From the NCBI GenBank assembly GCA_003020985.1, contig PXRM01000008.1:59262-123261 (forward strand): a DNA stretch of 64,000 nt, written 5' to 3'. The stretch's first letter is position 1. Each line of letters starts with the position of its first letter. The notes under the pieces are model-generated. The model was not told the origin of the DNA and made no database searches. It worked only from the letters and a program-made list of their open reading frames with translations. A program made the translations under genes and the position numbers. Of this stretch, positions 34,487 to 43,765 are shown piece by piece. The DNA comes from Halobacteriales archaeon QS_4_70_19. Its GTDB lineage: Archaea > Halobacteriota > Halobacteria > Halobacteriales > Haloarculaceae.

Positions 34487-35752
34487 CTACCGCGGCCGGA
34501 GTGCGTAGGCGTGACCCGGGGCACCCGACGCCCCCTCCGGCGCGCGCTCCGCGAGATAGATGCCCCGGTCGGTCACGATGGGCGTGCTCGTCACCCAGCC
34601 GTCGAACTCCATGCCCCACACCCGCGTCCCGTCCGTCGCGTCGACGGCGTAGCAGGTGCGATCCTTGGAGCCGACGACGACGCGGTCGCCGGTGGTCGTC
34701 GGGCAGCCGACGATTCGGCCGCCGGTCGGGAACTGCCACAGCTTTCGCCCGTTCCCGGCGTCCAGCGCGTAGAGGTTGCCGTCGTGGCTCCCGACGTAGC
34801 AGACGCCCCGCTCCGGGTCGATGGCGGACCCGCTCATCACCAGCCCGCCGGTCTCGAAGGCCCAGTCCTTGGTCCCGTCGACGAGGTCGACCCGGTAGAC
34901 GTTCCGGTCCCAGGAGCCGAAGACGGCGCCGCCGTCGTACGTGGCGACGGGCCCCTTGATGGCGTCGCCGGTCTCGAACCGCCACTGGAACTCCAGCTCC
35001 GGGTAGCTCCAGGCGTAGCAGTCGCCGTCGTTGGACCCGACGACCAGCCGGCCGTGCTCGCGGTCGATGGCGATGGTCGAGTGGGGGTGGTCGGTCACCC
35101 GACGGTCGCTCCACTGTCCCCCGCCGTTCGCGCCGTCGACACCGAAGACGCCACCGCTGGGCGTGTAGTACTCGACAGCGATGTAGACGTCGCCGTCGTG
35201 GTAGGCGGGCGAGGAGCCGATGGCGTCGCCCAGTTTCCGCCGCCAGAGCCGCTCGCCCGTCCCGAGGTCGAACGCGTACAGCCCGCCGTCGTAGCCGCCG
35301 ACGTAGACGCGGCCAGACGCCACCGCGGGCGTCCCGTGAATTCCCCGGGTCGCCGCCTCGATCTCCGAGGTCCACAGGCGCTCCCCGTCCGGGGTGAACG
35401 CCCGCACCGCCCCGTCGTCGCCGGGAACGACGAGCCGGTCGCCGGCGTCCTCGTCGCCCGTCGCCCGCTGCACGGCCTCGGCGGGGACGTGGACGAAACT
35501 CGCCTTCGCCGCGGTGTGGTCGCCGGTGTTGACGGGGTGCGACCAGGCGACCTCGACGGCGTCCGGGACGCGGACGTCCGGGCAGTAGCCACGGCGACGG
35601 AGTCCATCCCTGAACTGGGCGGTCGCCGCCTCGTCGAGACCGGTATCGCCGGCATCGACGAAGGTCGTGCAGCCGGCCAGCCCGGCGGTCGCCGCGGCAC
35701 CGGCACCGAGCCGGAGGAAGCCGCGGCGGGAGGGTGTCCGTGGGTCAGTCAT
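34487..35752 (-). CDS. Tat-exported PQQ-like beta-propeller lipoprotein
   Basis: A 421-residue exported protein with N-terminus MTDPRTPSRRGFLRLGAGAA and lipobox LAGC. After an N-terminal ~60-residue domain (DAATAQFRDGLRRRGYCPDV), it forms a propeller with repeated GRVYVGGYDGGLYAFD, GSNDGDCYAWSY, GSWDRNVYRVDL, GSHDGNLYALDA and GSKDRTCYAVDA blades. Each blade ends near W, typical of the BamB/PQQ-like repeats. It may be a scaffold on the outer membrane face; dehydrogenase activity is not shown. Distinct from the propeller at 27056. Confidence 0.84.
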   Translation of the reverse strand: MTDPRTPSRRGFLRLGAGAAATAGLAGCTTFVDAGDTGLDEAATAQFRDGLRRRGYCPDVRVPDAVEVAWSHPVNTGDHTAAKASFVHVPAEAVQRATGDEDAGDRLVVPGDDGAVRAFTPDGERLWTSEIEAATRGIHGTPAVASGRVYVGGYDGGLYAFDLGTGERLWRRKLGDAIGSSPAYHDGDVYIAVEYYTPSGGVFGVDGANGGGQWSDRRVTDHPHSTIAIDREHGRLVVGSNDGDCYAWSYPELEFQWRFETGDAIKGPVATYDGGAVFGSWDRNVYRVDLVDGTKDWAFETGGLVMSGSAIDPERGVCYVGSHDGNLYALDAGNGRKLWQFPTGGRIVGCPTTTGDRVVVGSKDRTCYAVDATDGTRVWGMEFDGWVTSTPIVTDRGIYLAERAPEGASGAPGHAYALRPR

Positions 35753-35877
35753 ACGCTGGGAGACTGCGGGGGGCCACTTCTGCCTTCGGCTCCGACAGCT
35801 GTCGGGAACCCGGAGGAAGACAACTGGTCGAGGACGGACGGGAGCACGCGCACCGGCCAGGAATCAGGGGCCGCCGC

Positions 35878-36516
35878 TCACGCGGTGGGGACGTCGAGCC
35901 GGAGCCGGAACTGGAGGTGGATCGCCTGTGCCAGGATGTACAGGGCGACGGCGCCGACGAAGGCACTCGTGGCGACTGCGGCCACGCTCACGTCCACGCC
36001 ACTGGCCGCGTACGGACTCCGGCCCACCAGCCGGATGTACGTCTCGACGGCTTCCATCCCGCCGTGGCCGAGCAGCACGTACCCGAGCGTAAGGAGGATG
36101 GCGATGCCGCCCGTCCCGAGCCCGAGGAGCGAGGCGACCTCCTCCAGTGAGAGCAGCGTGTGTGCGCGCTCCTCCGTCATCCGGCCCTCCAGCCGGAGCC
36201 GGGCGGCCGCCAGCGTCGCCAGCCCGATACCGCAGACGAAGACCACGGCCCCACCGATGAGCCCGAGGAGGATGACCTTCGGTGAGGCGCTCGTGACCGA
36301 CTCCGCGGCCAGGGTCTCGCGTACGTCGACCGGGAATGCGGCCATGATGGGCAGCACGGCAGCGAGCGCGAACAGCAGGGCGCTCTGGGCCCGGAGCTTC
36401 TGGGGGATGGGTTGTTTGAACAACCCCCCGCGGCTGAGCCGCAGCCGCTCGTACGGGGAGCCGTGCAACAGCGCGTCCATCATGCGGTCGGTGGCTTCGT
36501 CGTCGCGCCCGTTCAT
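35878..36516 (-). CDS. Multi-pass membrane protein of unknown function
   Basis: A 212-residue protein beginning MNGRDDEATDRMMDALLHGS, with four hydrophobic segments (SALLFALAAVLPIMAAF, VILLGLIGGAVVFVCGIGLA, LLGLGTGGIAILLTLGYVLL and VGAVALYILAQAIHLQF). A charged helix (LEGRMTEERAHTLLSLEEV) lies between segments two and three. I do not recognise the family. It sits alone, 125 bases from the propeller lipoprotein and upstream of tRNA-Arg. Confidence 0.65.
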   Translation of the reverse strand: MNGRDDEATDRMMDALLHGSPYERLRLSRGGLFKQPIPQKLRAQSALLFALAAVLPIMAAFPVDVRETLAAESVTSASPKVILLGLIGGAVVFVCGIGLATLAAARLRLEGRMTEERAHTLLSLEEVASLLGLGTGGIAILLTLGYVLLGHGGMEAVETYIRLVGRSPYAASGVDVSVAAVATSAFVGAVALYILAQAIHLQFRLRLDVPTA

Positions 36517-36758
36517 CTCGCCGTCACCCCTGCGCCTCGGACCATACTTGTCGGGGTTACGTACAGGGAGACATATACTCGTCGGCAGTTGCAGATATCA
36601 GTGTCCACGCGGCGTTCCACGGCGGACGGGTGCGAGGGTGACCCACATCGACCGGTCTTCGGCCTGCGTCCGTGCACATCGGCTGTTCCGTGCCTCGAAT
36701 CGCTCGGCGGAAAACGGTCGCGGCGGGACCGCGAGTGAGGAGCGCAGCGACGAACGAG

Positions 36759-36831
36759 CGGACGCGGCGGGATTCGAACCCGCGATCGAGGGGTTAGGAA
36801 CCCCTCGCCCTGTCCACTAGGCCACGCGTCC
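36759..36831 (-). tRNA. tRNA-Arg (anticodon CCU)
   Basis: On the minus strand the acceptor is GGACGCG pairing with CGCGTCC, discriminator G. The anticodon arm GAGGGG-TTCCTAA-CCCCTC gives anticodon CCU (reads AGG). The T arm is GCGGG-TTCGAAT-CCCGC. Length 73 nt; CCA is not encoded. Confidence 0.92.
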
Positions 36832-36879
36832 TGCCGGAGAATCGGGGCGGGAGCGAGAAAAGCGTGCCCGGTTCGCCGG

Positions 36880-37209
36880 TCAGTTCTGCTCGGTCCCGGT
36901 CTCCGTGTCGGCGGTGTCAGCAGTGGTGCCCGACTCGGCCTCCCCGATGACGGCGTCGTCGGTGGAGGTTTCGGCCCCCGGGGTGGGCTCCTGCGAGCCC
37001 TGCTCCCCCTCCTTTCCATCGCGCATCTCCTGCAGCTCCTGTTCGACCTCCTCGCGTCCCTTCTGGAACTCCCCCATCGCCTCACCCGTCGACCGGGCCA
37101 GCTTCGGCAGCTTCTGCGCGCCGAACAGCAGGACGATGATGAGCAGGATGACGATGAGCTCCGGCCCACCCGGCAGCCCGCCGAACAGCGGTACGAGTGT
37201 ATCGAGCAT
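36880..37209 (-). CDS. tatA: Sec-independent protein translocase TatA
   Basis: A 109-residue Tat pore subunit. A short N-terminus (MLDTLVPLFGGLPGGPE) leads into the single membrane helix LIVILLIIVLLFGAQKLPKLA, then the conserved amphipathic helix STGEAMGEFQKGREEVEQEL. An acidic tail of about 45 residues follows. It supports export of twin-arginine proteins such as the lipoproteins in this window. A decayed second copy lies immediately upstream. Confidence 0.93.
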   Translation of the reverse strand: MLDTLVPLFGGLPGGPELIVILLIIVLLFGAQKLPKLARSTGEAMGEFQKGREEVEQELQEMRDGKEGEQGSQEPTPGAETSTDDAVIGEAESGTTADTADTETGTEQN

Positions 37210-37289
37210 CTATAGCCGGTTTTGACCTCATCGAATTATAGGCCTTTCCCTCGGACGCACTCCGTGGTAGTCCGTTCGGGCTGTGCGAC

Positions 37290-37465
37290 GGCCGCCCCGG
37301 CCGGCTCCTCGTCCGCCTCCCCCTCGCGGAGCTGCTGCGGCTCCTGTTCGACCGCCTCGCGACCCCTCTCGAACTCCCCTATCGCCTCACCGTCGACCGG
37401 GGCGGCTTCGGCAGCTTCTGCGCGCCGAACAGCAGCACGACGACGAGCAGGACGACGATTCTCCC
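37290..37465 (-). pseudogene. Decayed second tatA copy
   Basis: On the minus strand, near 37461-37400, the frame reads IVVLLVVVLLFGAQKLPKP, matching the TatA helix and hinge. A base of the intact copy's caccCgtcg is missing here (caccgtcg at 37388-37395), shifting the frame. Restored in the next frame it continues IGEFERGREAVEQEPQQL. The first ~15 TatA codons are absent. So this is a 5'-truncated, single-base-frameshifted duplicate lying between tatA and the HD gene. Confidence 0.82.
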
Positions 37466-37531
37466 CACCGCTTGCGCGACGGCGGGAGGGCTACCCCGGG
37501 GCTTTTCCCCGGCGCCGACCTCGATGTGGCC

Positions 37532-38380
37532 ATGAGCGATACCTCCGAGGAGGCGACCGACCGCGCGACGGCGTCACGCGGCAACGGCGGTCGGGAGTAC
37601 GATCCGACGGCCGACCACAGCTTCCCCGACGAGCGGGTCAACGAGGTGCTAGCGACCGTCCGGGACGACGACGAGATCACGGCCTATCTCGAGGCCCAGA
37701 ACGTGAACCCGGTCGCCCGAAAGGGGTACAACGACCACGGGACCAAACACATCCACATCGTCCGCAACCGGGCGCTCTGTCTCTACGACCTGCTGAAGGC
37801 CGATGGCGTCGCGCGGAACGGCGCGTCCGACCAGGGCCTCGACGAGGCCGACGAGCCCGTCATCGTCGCGCTCGCGGCGACGCTACACGACATCGGCCAC
37901 GTCGTCCATCGCGACGACCACCCGTACTACTCCATCCCGCTCGCCGCGGACATCCTCGACCGCCTCCTCCCCGGGTTCGGCTACGACACCGCCGACGTGG
38001 TCCGCGTCAAGGGCGAGGTACTCCACGCCATCCTCTGCCACCACACCGAGGAGGACCCGCTCACGACCGAGGCCGGAATCGTCCGGGTCGCGGACGCCCT
38101 AGACATGGAGCGGGGACGCTCGCGCATCCCCTACGAGAAGGGCGGGCGCGGCATCAACACTATTTCCAGCCAGGCCATCAGGCGGGTGTCGCTCCACGAG
38201 GGCGACGAGCGGCCCGTCCTCGTCGAGATCGAGATGACCGACGCCGCCGGCGTCTACCAGGTCGACGAGCTGCTGAAGTCCAAACTGGCCGGCTCCGGGC
38301 TCGAACAGCACGTCCGCATCGTCGCGGTCTACACGGACAGCGAGGGGGAGGGACGACTTCTCGAGAGATACGAACTATGA
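37532..38380 (+). CDS. HD-domain phosphohydrolase
   Basis: A 282-residue HD-superfamily metal-dependent phosphohydrolase. The metal ligands appear as H in HGTKHIHIVRNRAL, HD in AATLHDIGHVVH, H near CHHTEED and D in VRVADALDMERGR. A disordered ~30-residue N-terminus precedes the domain, and the C-terminal ~90 residues form a second small fold. Members act on nucleotides, including cyclic or phosphorylated alarmones; substrate unknown. ATG at 37532 is the first in the conserved frame. Confidence 0.8.
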   Translation: MSDTSEEATDRATASRGNGGREYDPTADHSFPDERVNEVLATVRDDDEITAYLEAQNVNPVARKGYNDHGTKHIHIVRNRALCLYDLLKADGVARNGASDQGLDEADEPVIVALAATLHDIGHVVHRDDHPYYSIPLAADILDRLLPGFGYDTADVVRVKGEVLHAILCHHTEEDPLTTEAGIVRVADALDMERGRSRIPYEKGGRGINTISSQAIRRVSLHEGDERPVLVEIEMTDAAGVYQVDELLKSKLAGSGLEQHVRIVAVYTDSEGEGRLLERYEL

Positions 38381-38525
38381 ACGGCGTTCGTTTTTCGTCT
38401 GACGTCCCCTTTTTTGATATAGAACGCATATTTCTACGTAACTGCAGATATTTGTCGGATGTTCTCCCGGCAACCGCACGGAGGGGCCCGGGGACGGGAG
38501 AGCAGGCTGGAGCGGACGGCCGGCA

Positions 38526-39143
38526 CTACCCGACGGTGTAGCCGGAGCCCCGCAGGTCGGCCTCGCCGCCGTCGTCGACCCGGGCCTCGCAGTCAAACAC
38601 GGCACGCACCGTGTTGACCGTCTTCTGGTCGTGCATCCCCGGGTCCATCGCGAAGATGCCGAACAGTCCGCCCGACCGGATCCGCGAGGTGAAGACGTGC
38701 AGGAACCGGAAGGCCGTCCGCACGTCCGTGTACATCAGCAGGGTCGAGACGGAGACGAGGCCGACCCGGACTCGGTCGCCCCTGCCCGCGTCCTCGAACC
38801 GGTCGACCAGCTTCGCGAACTCCAGGCTCATCCCCGTTAGGTCACCCGGCGACCCGAGCCGCCGGACCGGCGCGCCCTGCTCGTCCTCCGGCCCGTCGCG
38901 CCCGGTGCAGTCGATGAAGGCGACACGACCGGCGTCGAAGGCGTCGCGGTCCTCGAACGACCGGACCACCTCCGGCGCGCCCCGGTCGGTGGAGATGAGG
39001 ATGGCCGTCCCGGCGCTGTCGGTGCGCTCCGCGAGAAGGTCGTACACCTGCTCCTGGACGCCGGTCGACGGCCCGGAGACGAGGAGGCTCGTCCCCTCGT
39101 TGAACGCCACACCGTCGCTAAGCGCGGACGTCTCGTACCTCAT
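38526..39143 (-). CDS. RecA-superfamily signalling protein with degenerate P-loop (DUF7504-like)
   Basis: A 205-residue KaiC/RecA-fold protein. The P-loop position LLVSGPSTGVQEQVYDLL lacks the final GK[ST]; Walker B-like RVRVGLVSVSTLLMY follows. The segment FRFLHVFTSRIRSGGLFGIF is typical of haloarchaeal HTR-like or DUF7504 proteins, which sit beside HalX regulators, as here. Its ATG overlaps the regulator stop (TGATG). It probably works with the regulator in phosphorelay signalling, but no biochemistry is implied. Confidence 0.72.
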   Translation of the reverse strand: MRYETSALSDGVAFNEGTSLLVSGPSTGVQEQVYDLLAERTDSAGTAILISTDRGAPEVVRSFEDRDAFDAGRVAFIDCTGRDGPEDEQGAPVRRLGSPGDLTGMSLEFAKLVDRFEDAGRGDRVRVGLVSVSTLLMYTDVRTAFRFLHVFTSRIRSGGLFGIFAMDPGMHDQKTVNTVRAVFDCEARVDDGGEADLRGSGYTVG

Positions 39144-39838
39144 CACCGGTCACCTCCCCCCGCCGTGGACCCACCCGTCTCGTTCTCACCGTCCTCGTCA
39201 CCGGCGTCGTCCGCCTCGTCCTCGAAGGGGTCCGGCACGTCGCCCTCGGGCATGGTCGGCTCCTCGTCCGCGTTCGTCTCGATGTCGCGCACCATCGCGA
39301 CGAACTCGCCGCTCTCCATGTCGGGCAGCGCCGCGTCGAGTTCCGCCTCCAGCTCCTCGATGCGCGCTTCCAGCTCCGCGTACTCGTCGGACTCGGCGAT
39401 CTCCCGGGTCGACTTCGCGGACTGGAGCGCCGACCGCTTCGAGACCAGTGCGTACAGCTCCTGCTCCAGCCCCGCGTAGTCGGACCGGGTGAGCAGCCGC
39501 TCGACCGTCTCGAGCAGCGTCTCCTTCTCGACGGGCTTGGTGAGGTAGTCGTCGAAGCCCATCTCGATGATGTCGAAGTCCGGTTCCACGGCCGTCACCA
39601 TCGCCACCCGGCAGCCCGGCGCTCGGTCCCGTATCTCCGCCAGCACCTCGTCCCCCGACATCCCAGGCATCAGACGGTCGAGTAGCGCCACGTCCACCTC
39701 CTCGTCGACCTGTTCCAGCGCTTCGTCGCCGTTCTGGGCCGTCCGGACCTCGTGGTCCGCCTCCAGCCAGCGGGCGTAGATCTCGATGAGCGGCGGCTCG
39801 TCCTCCACCACGAGTACCGTCGGTTCCTCTGACCCCAT
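39143..39838 (-). CDS. HalX-domain response regulator
   Basis: A 231-residue response regulator. The receiver domain (about 5-118) has the acidic pocket VVEDEP, phospho-acceptor Asp54 in ALLDRLMPGMSG, and Lys in TKPVEKETL. The HalX domain (about 120-180) is helical: YALVSKRSALQSAKSTREIA and ELEARIEELEAELDAA. The acidic tail is ~45 residues. There is no DNA-binding output domain, so it acts by protein contact. The promoter A/T box ATTACTATACC lies about 30 bases upstream. First gene of a two-gene operon. Confidence 0.88.
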   Translation of the reverse strand: MGSEEPTVLVVEDEPPLIEIYARWLEADHEVRTAQNGDEALEQVDEEVDVALLDRLMPGMSGDEVLAEIRDRAPGCRVAMVTAVEPDFDIIEMGFDDYLTKPVEKETLLETVERLLTRSDYAGLEQELYALVSKRSALQSAKSTREIAESDEYAELEARIEELEAELDAALPDMESGEFVAMVRDIETNADEEPTMPEGDVPDPFEDEADDAGDEDGENETGGSTAGGGDR

Positions 39839-39944
39839 CTATCTCTCTGGCCCTTCCTCGGCACGGGGTATAGTAATTCCGCTGGTAGCAGCGGATGGCT
39901 CCTGTGAGATCGAACTGAAATGGGAGGACGCGGTAGTGGCTCAG

Positions 39945-41738
39945 TTACTCGCCGTCCGAGGAGTAGATGTACTGCGTGAACGTCGACTGGCTCCCGTCAC
40001 TGTAGTGGACGGTGACCGTCACCGTGACGGATTCACCGCTGCCGCCGACTTCGAGGTTCTGGTTGAAGTCCATAGAGAGAACCCGGGCCGACTTCGCAGG
40101 CAGCGCCAGTGGCGATGACAGTGTCTCTTTCTCCTCGTTTTCCGTAGCAGGCGAAGACAGACTACCCGAGGAGCCACCGAGCGCGACCGCAGTAATCTGG
40201 TCCGGACCGTCGACGAACTCCGTCGTGGCCCCGCTCAGGCTGATACCCGTGGTGCCGCTCAAAGTCAGTCCCGAGGGCTCCTGTTGTTGGATGCCTCCGA
40301 GGCGGATTCCGGTGATGTCCACCCCGTTCGAGCCGGTGTTGTTGAGAGCGATGTTCAGCCGGGGACTGGACGACCCGCCCGTCGTTACGTTCTTCAGCTC
40401 GACGGTGGCCGACGCCGAGGTCGACCCGCTGGCCGTCCTGAGACCGTCCATCAACACACAGCCGGAGGCGTTCGCACACTGCGAACGGTTCCGGCTCGTC
40501 GGGTCGAACGAGTTCGGCCCGGAGGTGAGGTACACCGCCTGCTCGGTCGTGGTCCGATTGACCGTGACCCCCCCGCTGGGACCCGTCAGGTACGTCTCGT
40601 TCGTGACCGGTCCACTACCGAGCGTATCCGTCGTAGCGTTGACTGCAACCCGCTTCCGGATCGGGTTATTGTACCCGTCGCGGACCTCGAAGGTGACGTC
40701 CTCCGTCCGCGATGTCGTGTCAGTGAGGTAGGTCGCCTGCGTCGGCTCGGAGTTCGGGCGGAACCCGACCTTCGAGACGGCGAGGTCGTATGTCGCCCCC
40801 TGCTCGAGCAGGATGGCGATGCGCGCCTGTCCGCTGCCGGTCGTCCCGTAACTGCAGCCGACGACGTACCGGCCGTCGTCCGGGTTCGCCGTGTTGGAGC
40901 CCGCCCCGTTGCAGGTCCCGGTCTCGGCCGGTGATCCCCCGGCCGAGAACGCGTCGGTGTCGTACTGGCCCGCGAGCAGTTCCGTCGCCCACACGGACTC
41001 GTTGACGTCCGTCGGCAGGACGATGATACCTGGACGGTTGACCGTCTCGACATCGACCGACTGTGCGGGTGCGCTCACCGGGTACGTCGTGACCGACTTG
41101 GGGCGGACGCTCGTCTCCTGGAGCCCGTCCTCGAGCAGGACGAGCGAGATGCGGTTCCCGCTGATGAGCGAGCCCCGGGCCTCGACCGTCGACTCGTTGC
41201 TGTAGTCGTTCACGACCGCCGTGTGCTCGTACCGGACGACCGGCGCCTCGTCGTACTGGTTGTAGTCGACCCGGTACGACAGCGTGCTCGTGCTCCACTG
41301 GCCGAACGGGGCCGTGGTGCTGTCGAGGTAGTCGGCCGTCTCGTCGTCGGTTGCCCTGATGTTCTTCAGCTGGACCTGCTCCGACCCGTTCGTCGCCAGC
41401 ACCCCCTGTACCGATGGTGGGTTGTACAGGACCAGCCGTGGCGGGTACTGCATCCCCGTCTCCACCGTCGTGGACTGGGTCCCGCCGAAGGTACCGGTCC
41501 GGACGATGGCCGACTGCAGGTTCGAGATGTCGCCCTGCACGTCCGAGCTGTGCTTCACCTCGACCTGGTTGTTCGAGTTCGGCACCGCCTGCGTCTGGAC
41601 GACGGCCAGCAGCGATACCAGCAGCCCGAAGACGAGGATGGAGCCGATCACCTCGCTCACGCCGCGGTCGTCGAGCCAGCCGCCCGTCGAGCGGTCGTCG
41701 CGTCGGTCCGCCCGCCAGTCGTTTCGTGTGTCTGTCAT
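39945..41738 (-). CDS. Type IV pilin-like secreted protein (597 aa)
   Basis: A large protein with a class III/pilin-type leader. A charged N-terminus ends RGVSEVIG, followed by the hydrophobic stretch SILVFGLLVSLLAVVQ, after which lies a Ser/Thr/Asn-rich extracellular body. It has Cys pairs (SQCANASGCVLMDG) and many glycosylation-like NxS/T sites. The PilB/PilC motor genes follow upstream on the same strand with 2 bases between. It is much larger than ordinary pilins, so it may be a structural or minor pilin-like adhesin. Family number not certain. Confidence 0.72.
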   Translation of the reverse strand: MTDTRNDWRADRRDDRSTGGWLDDRGVSEVIGSILVFGLLVSLLAVVQTQAVPNSNNQVEVKHSSDVQGDISNLQSAIVRTGTFGGTQSTTVETGMQYPPRLVLYNPPSVQGVLATNGSEQVQLKNIRATDDETADYLDSTTAPFGQWSTSTLSYRVDYNQYDEAPVVRYEHTAVVNDYSNESTVEARGSLISGNRISLVLLEDGLQETSVRPKSVTTYPVSAPAQSVDVETVNRPGIIVLPTDVNESVWATELLAGQYDTDAFSAGGSPAETGTCNGAGSNTANPDDGRYVVGCSYGTTGSGQARIAILLEQGATYDLAVSKVGFRPNSEPTQATYLTDTTSRTEDVTFEVRDGYNNPIRKRVAVNATTDTLGSGPVTNETYLTGPSGGVTVNRTTTEQAVYLTSGPNSFDPTSRNRSQCANASGCVLMDGLRTASGSTSASATVELKNVTTGGSSSPRLNIALNNTGSNGVDITGIRLGGIQQQEPSGLTLSGTTGISLSGATTEFVDGPDQITAVALGGSSGSLSSPATENEEKETLSSPLALPAKSARVLSMDFNQNLEVGGSGESVTVTVTVHYSDGSQSTFTQYIYSSDGE

Positions 41739-41740
41739 GG

Positions 41741-43765
41741 TTAGATGAGGGTGAACACCGCCAGCGCGATCGCCACGAGGACGATGCTGTATTTGAGTCC
41801 CGCCAGAACGTCGTTCTCGGCGAGCTTACCGGCCAGGAGGCCGCTCCCGGCCCCCTGGATGAGCGCCGAGTGGAAGAAGATGGTCCGGTACTGGTCGACC
41901 GGGACCGTCGACACCGTCAGCAGGTCCCCCGCGCCCTGGGACTGAGCGTCCGTCGCCATCTGCCCGATGGGCTGGAGGTACGACGTGTCGATGAGCACGA
42001 TGACCGCGAGGTAGACCAGGAAGCCGATGGCGACGATGGCCGTGTAGGCGGACATCTCCTGGCGCCGGTTCGCCTCGATCTGGTACCGGTTCCGGGTGTC
42101 CTCGGCGGCGATGGAGATGATCTCCGAGAGGTCCGAGGACGACCGCGAGCCCTTCGCGATGAGCTTCATCGTCCGGGTCACCTGCGGCACCCGGAGCCGG
42201 TCGGCGAAGGAGAGCAGCGCCCCCTCGATGTCGTGGTTCCAGGTGATGTCGTTGCGGACCTTCCGGAGTTCGTCGGCCAGCGTCCCCTCGGACCAGCGCG
42301 AGACCAGGTCCAGCGCGTCGACCAGGCGGATGCCCATCTGGTTGGCGCTGGAGAGGATGTTCAGCGTGTCGGGGAACCGGCTGGAGATGCGCTGCTCGCG
42401 GCGGCGCTCCGCCTCGTAGAACAGCGTCAGCGGCACCGTCGTGATGAGGAACGGGATGACGCCGTATCCGACGGTGTGCTTGATCGGGGTGCGGCTCATG
42501 CCCGCGACGCTGGTCTCCAGCTGGCCCGACACCACGAGGAAGCCGACCACGAACAGCGTGGCGGGGACCGAGATGAGCAGCGACAGGAGCGGGTTCCGTT
42601 TGCGGATCTCCGAGACGGGGTTGCGGACGAGTTCGAGGAGTTCGTCGCGGCGCTTGCGGCGCTGGTACGCCTCGAACTGCGGGTCGGACGCGGCCCCCTC
42701 GCTCGGGTCGACCGTCTGGTTCTGGGACAGCTTCACGTCGTGTTCGTGCTGCGCGTACGGCTTCGACAGCAGGTCGATGATGAGCATGAACACGAGCATC
42801 CCGGCCGGGAGGAACAGGTAGACCAGCGCGTACGTCTGGGCGAGCGACTCGCCGCCCAGCAGGCTGATGACCATCAGCGTCACGATGAGGAACAGCGGCG
42901 CCGCGACGAACATTACGACGAAGATCTCGCTGAGGATGGACAGCGTCTCCAGGAAGTTATCCTGTTCCTGCTTCGCCTCGGTCATGTACGTCTCGGACTC
43001 GTCGGCGAGGAAGCGGCTGAAGTCGCTCCCCGAGTCCAGCACCGAGAGGGTGTCGTCGAGGAACTGCTCGAAGTTGTCGCTCGGCGTGAGGTTCCGGGCG
43101 TCGCGGATCGCCGTGAACAGGTCGTTGCCGAACAGCTCCACGTCGCGGACGATCATGTCGCACTCGCGCGCGACCTCGCCGTAGACGTCCTCCGCGGCGG
43201 CGACCTCCTTGATGACCTCGAACGTGTTCATCCCCCCGTGCGAGAGGGCGTACATGTAGACGATGGCGTGCGGGAGGAGCACGTCGATGTTCCGGCGGCG
43301 CTGGTTGACCAGCACGCGCGGGTAGTAGTAGCGGGCCCCGGCGGTGCCGACACCGAAGACGGCGATGCCGAGCAGCCCGAAGACGAACCCGGCGAGCGGG
43401 GCCAGTACCGGTTCCACGGCCCCGCCGACGACGGGCAGGTCCAGCAGGGGGGCGAACACCCCCATCGCCATCAGCTGTGCCGAGAGGACGACCCCCACGA
43501 CCAGTCCGACGGCGGCCGCACCGATGGTGTAGCGGGCCGTGGCCGCCAGGTAGACGTCGTAGGTGATGCCGAAGCGGGCCTGGTTGAGCCACCGCTGGAG
43601 CTTCCGGAAGCGGTCCGGCCGCTCCCGGAAGTAGGTCCGGAAGTAGCCGTGCTGCTCGCGGAGCTTCGCGCGTTCCTCCTCGCTCAACTCCGAGCGCTCC
43701 GGGAAGTACTGTTCGAGCTCGTACTCCGGGACGATGGGCGTGTCGTCGACGTTCGGCTGACTCAT
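41741..43765 (-). CDS. Type II/IV secretion membrane protein PilC (TadC/ArlJ-like)
   Basis: A 674-residue integral membrane platform protein with two T2SS-F domains, each with helices. N-terminal half: FGITYDVYLAATARYTIGAA and YYPRVLVNQRRRNIDVLLPH, ending in GGMNTFEVIKEVA. C-terminal half: RFPDTLNILSSANQMGIRLV to a final hydrophobic end LAGKLAENDVLAGLKYSIVL. It anchors the PilB ATPase and assembles a pilus. Its ATG is 2 bases from the PilB stop region. The domain doubling is normal for haloarchaeal PilC. Confidence 0.87.
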   Translation of the reverse strand: MSQPNVDDTPIVPEYELEQYFPERSELSEEERAKLREQHGYFRTYFRERPDRFRKLQRWLNQARFGITYDVYLAATARYTIGAAAVGLVVGVVLSAQLMAMGVFAPLLDLPVVGGAVEPVLAPLAGFVFGLLGIAVFGVGTAGARYYYPRVLVNQRRRNIDVLLPHAIVYMYALSHGGMNTFEVIKEVAAAEDVYGEVARECDMIVRDVELFGNDLFTAIRDARNLTPSDNFEQFLDDTLSVLDSGSDFSRFLADESETYMTEAKQEQDNFLETLSILSEIFVVMFVAAPLFLIVTLMVISLLGGESLAQTYALVYLFLPAGMLVFMLIIDLLSKPYAQHEHDVKLSQNQTVDPSEGAASDPQFEAYQRRKRRDELLELVRNPVSEIRKRNPLLSLLISVPATLFVVGFLVVSGQLETSVAGMSRTPIKHTVGYGVIPFLITTVPLTLFYEAERRREQRISSRFPDTLNILSSANQMGIRLVDALDLVSRWSEGTLADELRKVRNDITWNHDIEGALLSFADRLRVPQVTRTMKLIAKGSRSSSDLSEIISIAAEDTRNRYQIEANRRQEMSAYTAIVAIGFLVYLAVIVLIDTSYLQPIGQMATDAQSQGAGDLLTVSTVPVDQYRTIFFHSALIQGAGSGLLAGKLAENDVLAGLKYSIVLVAIALAVFTLI

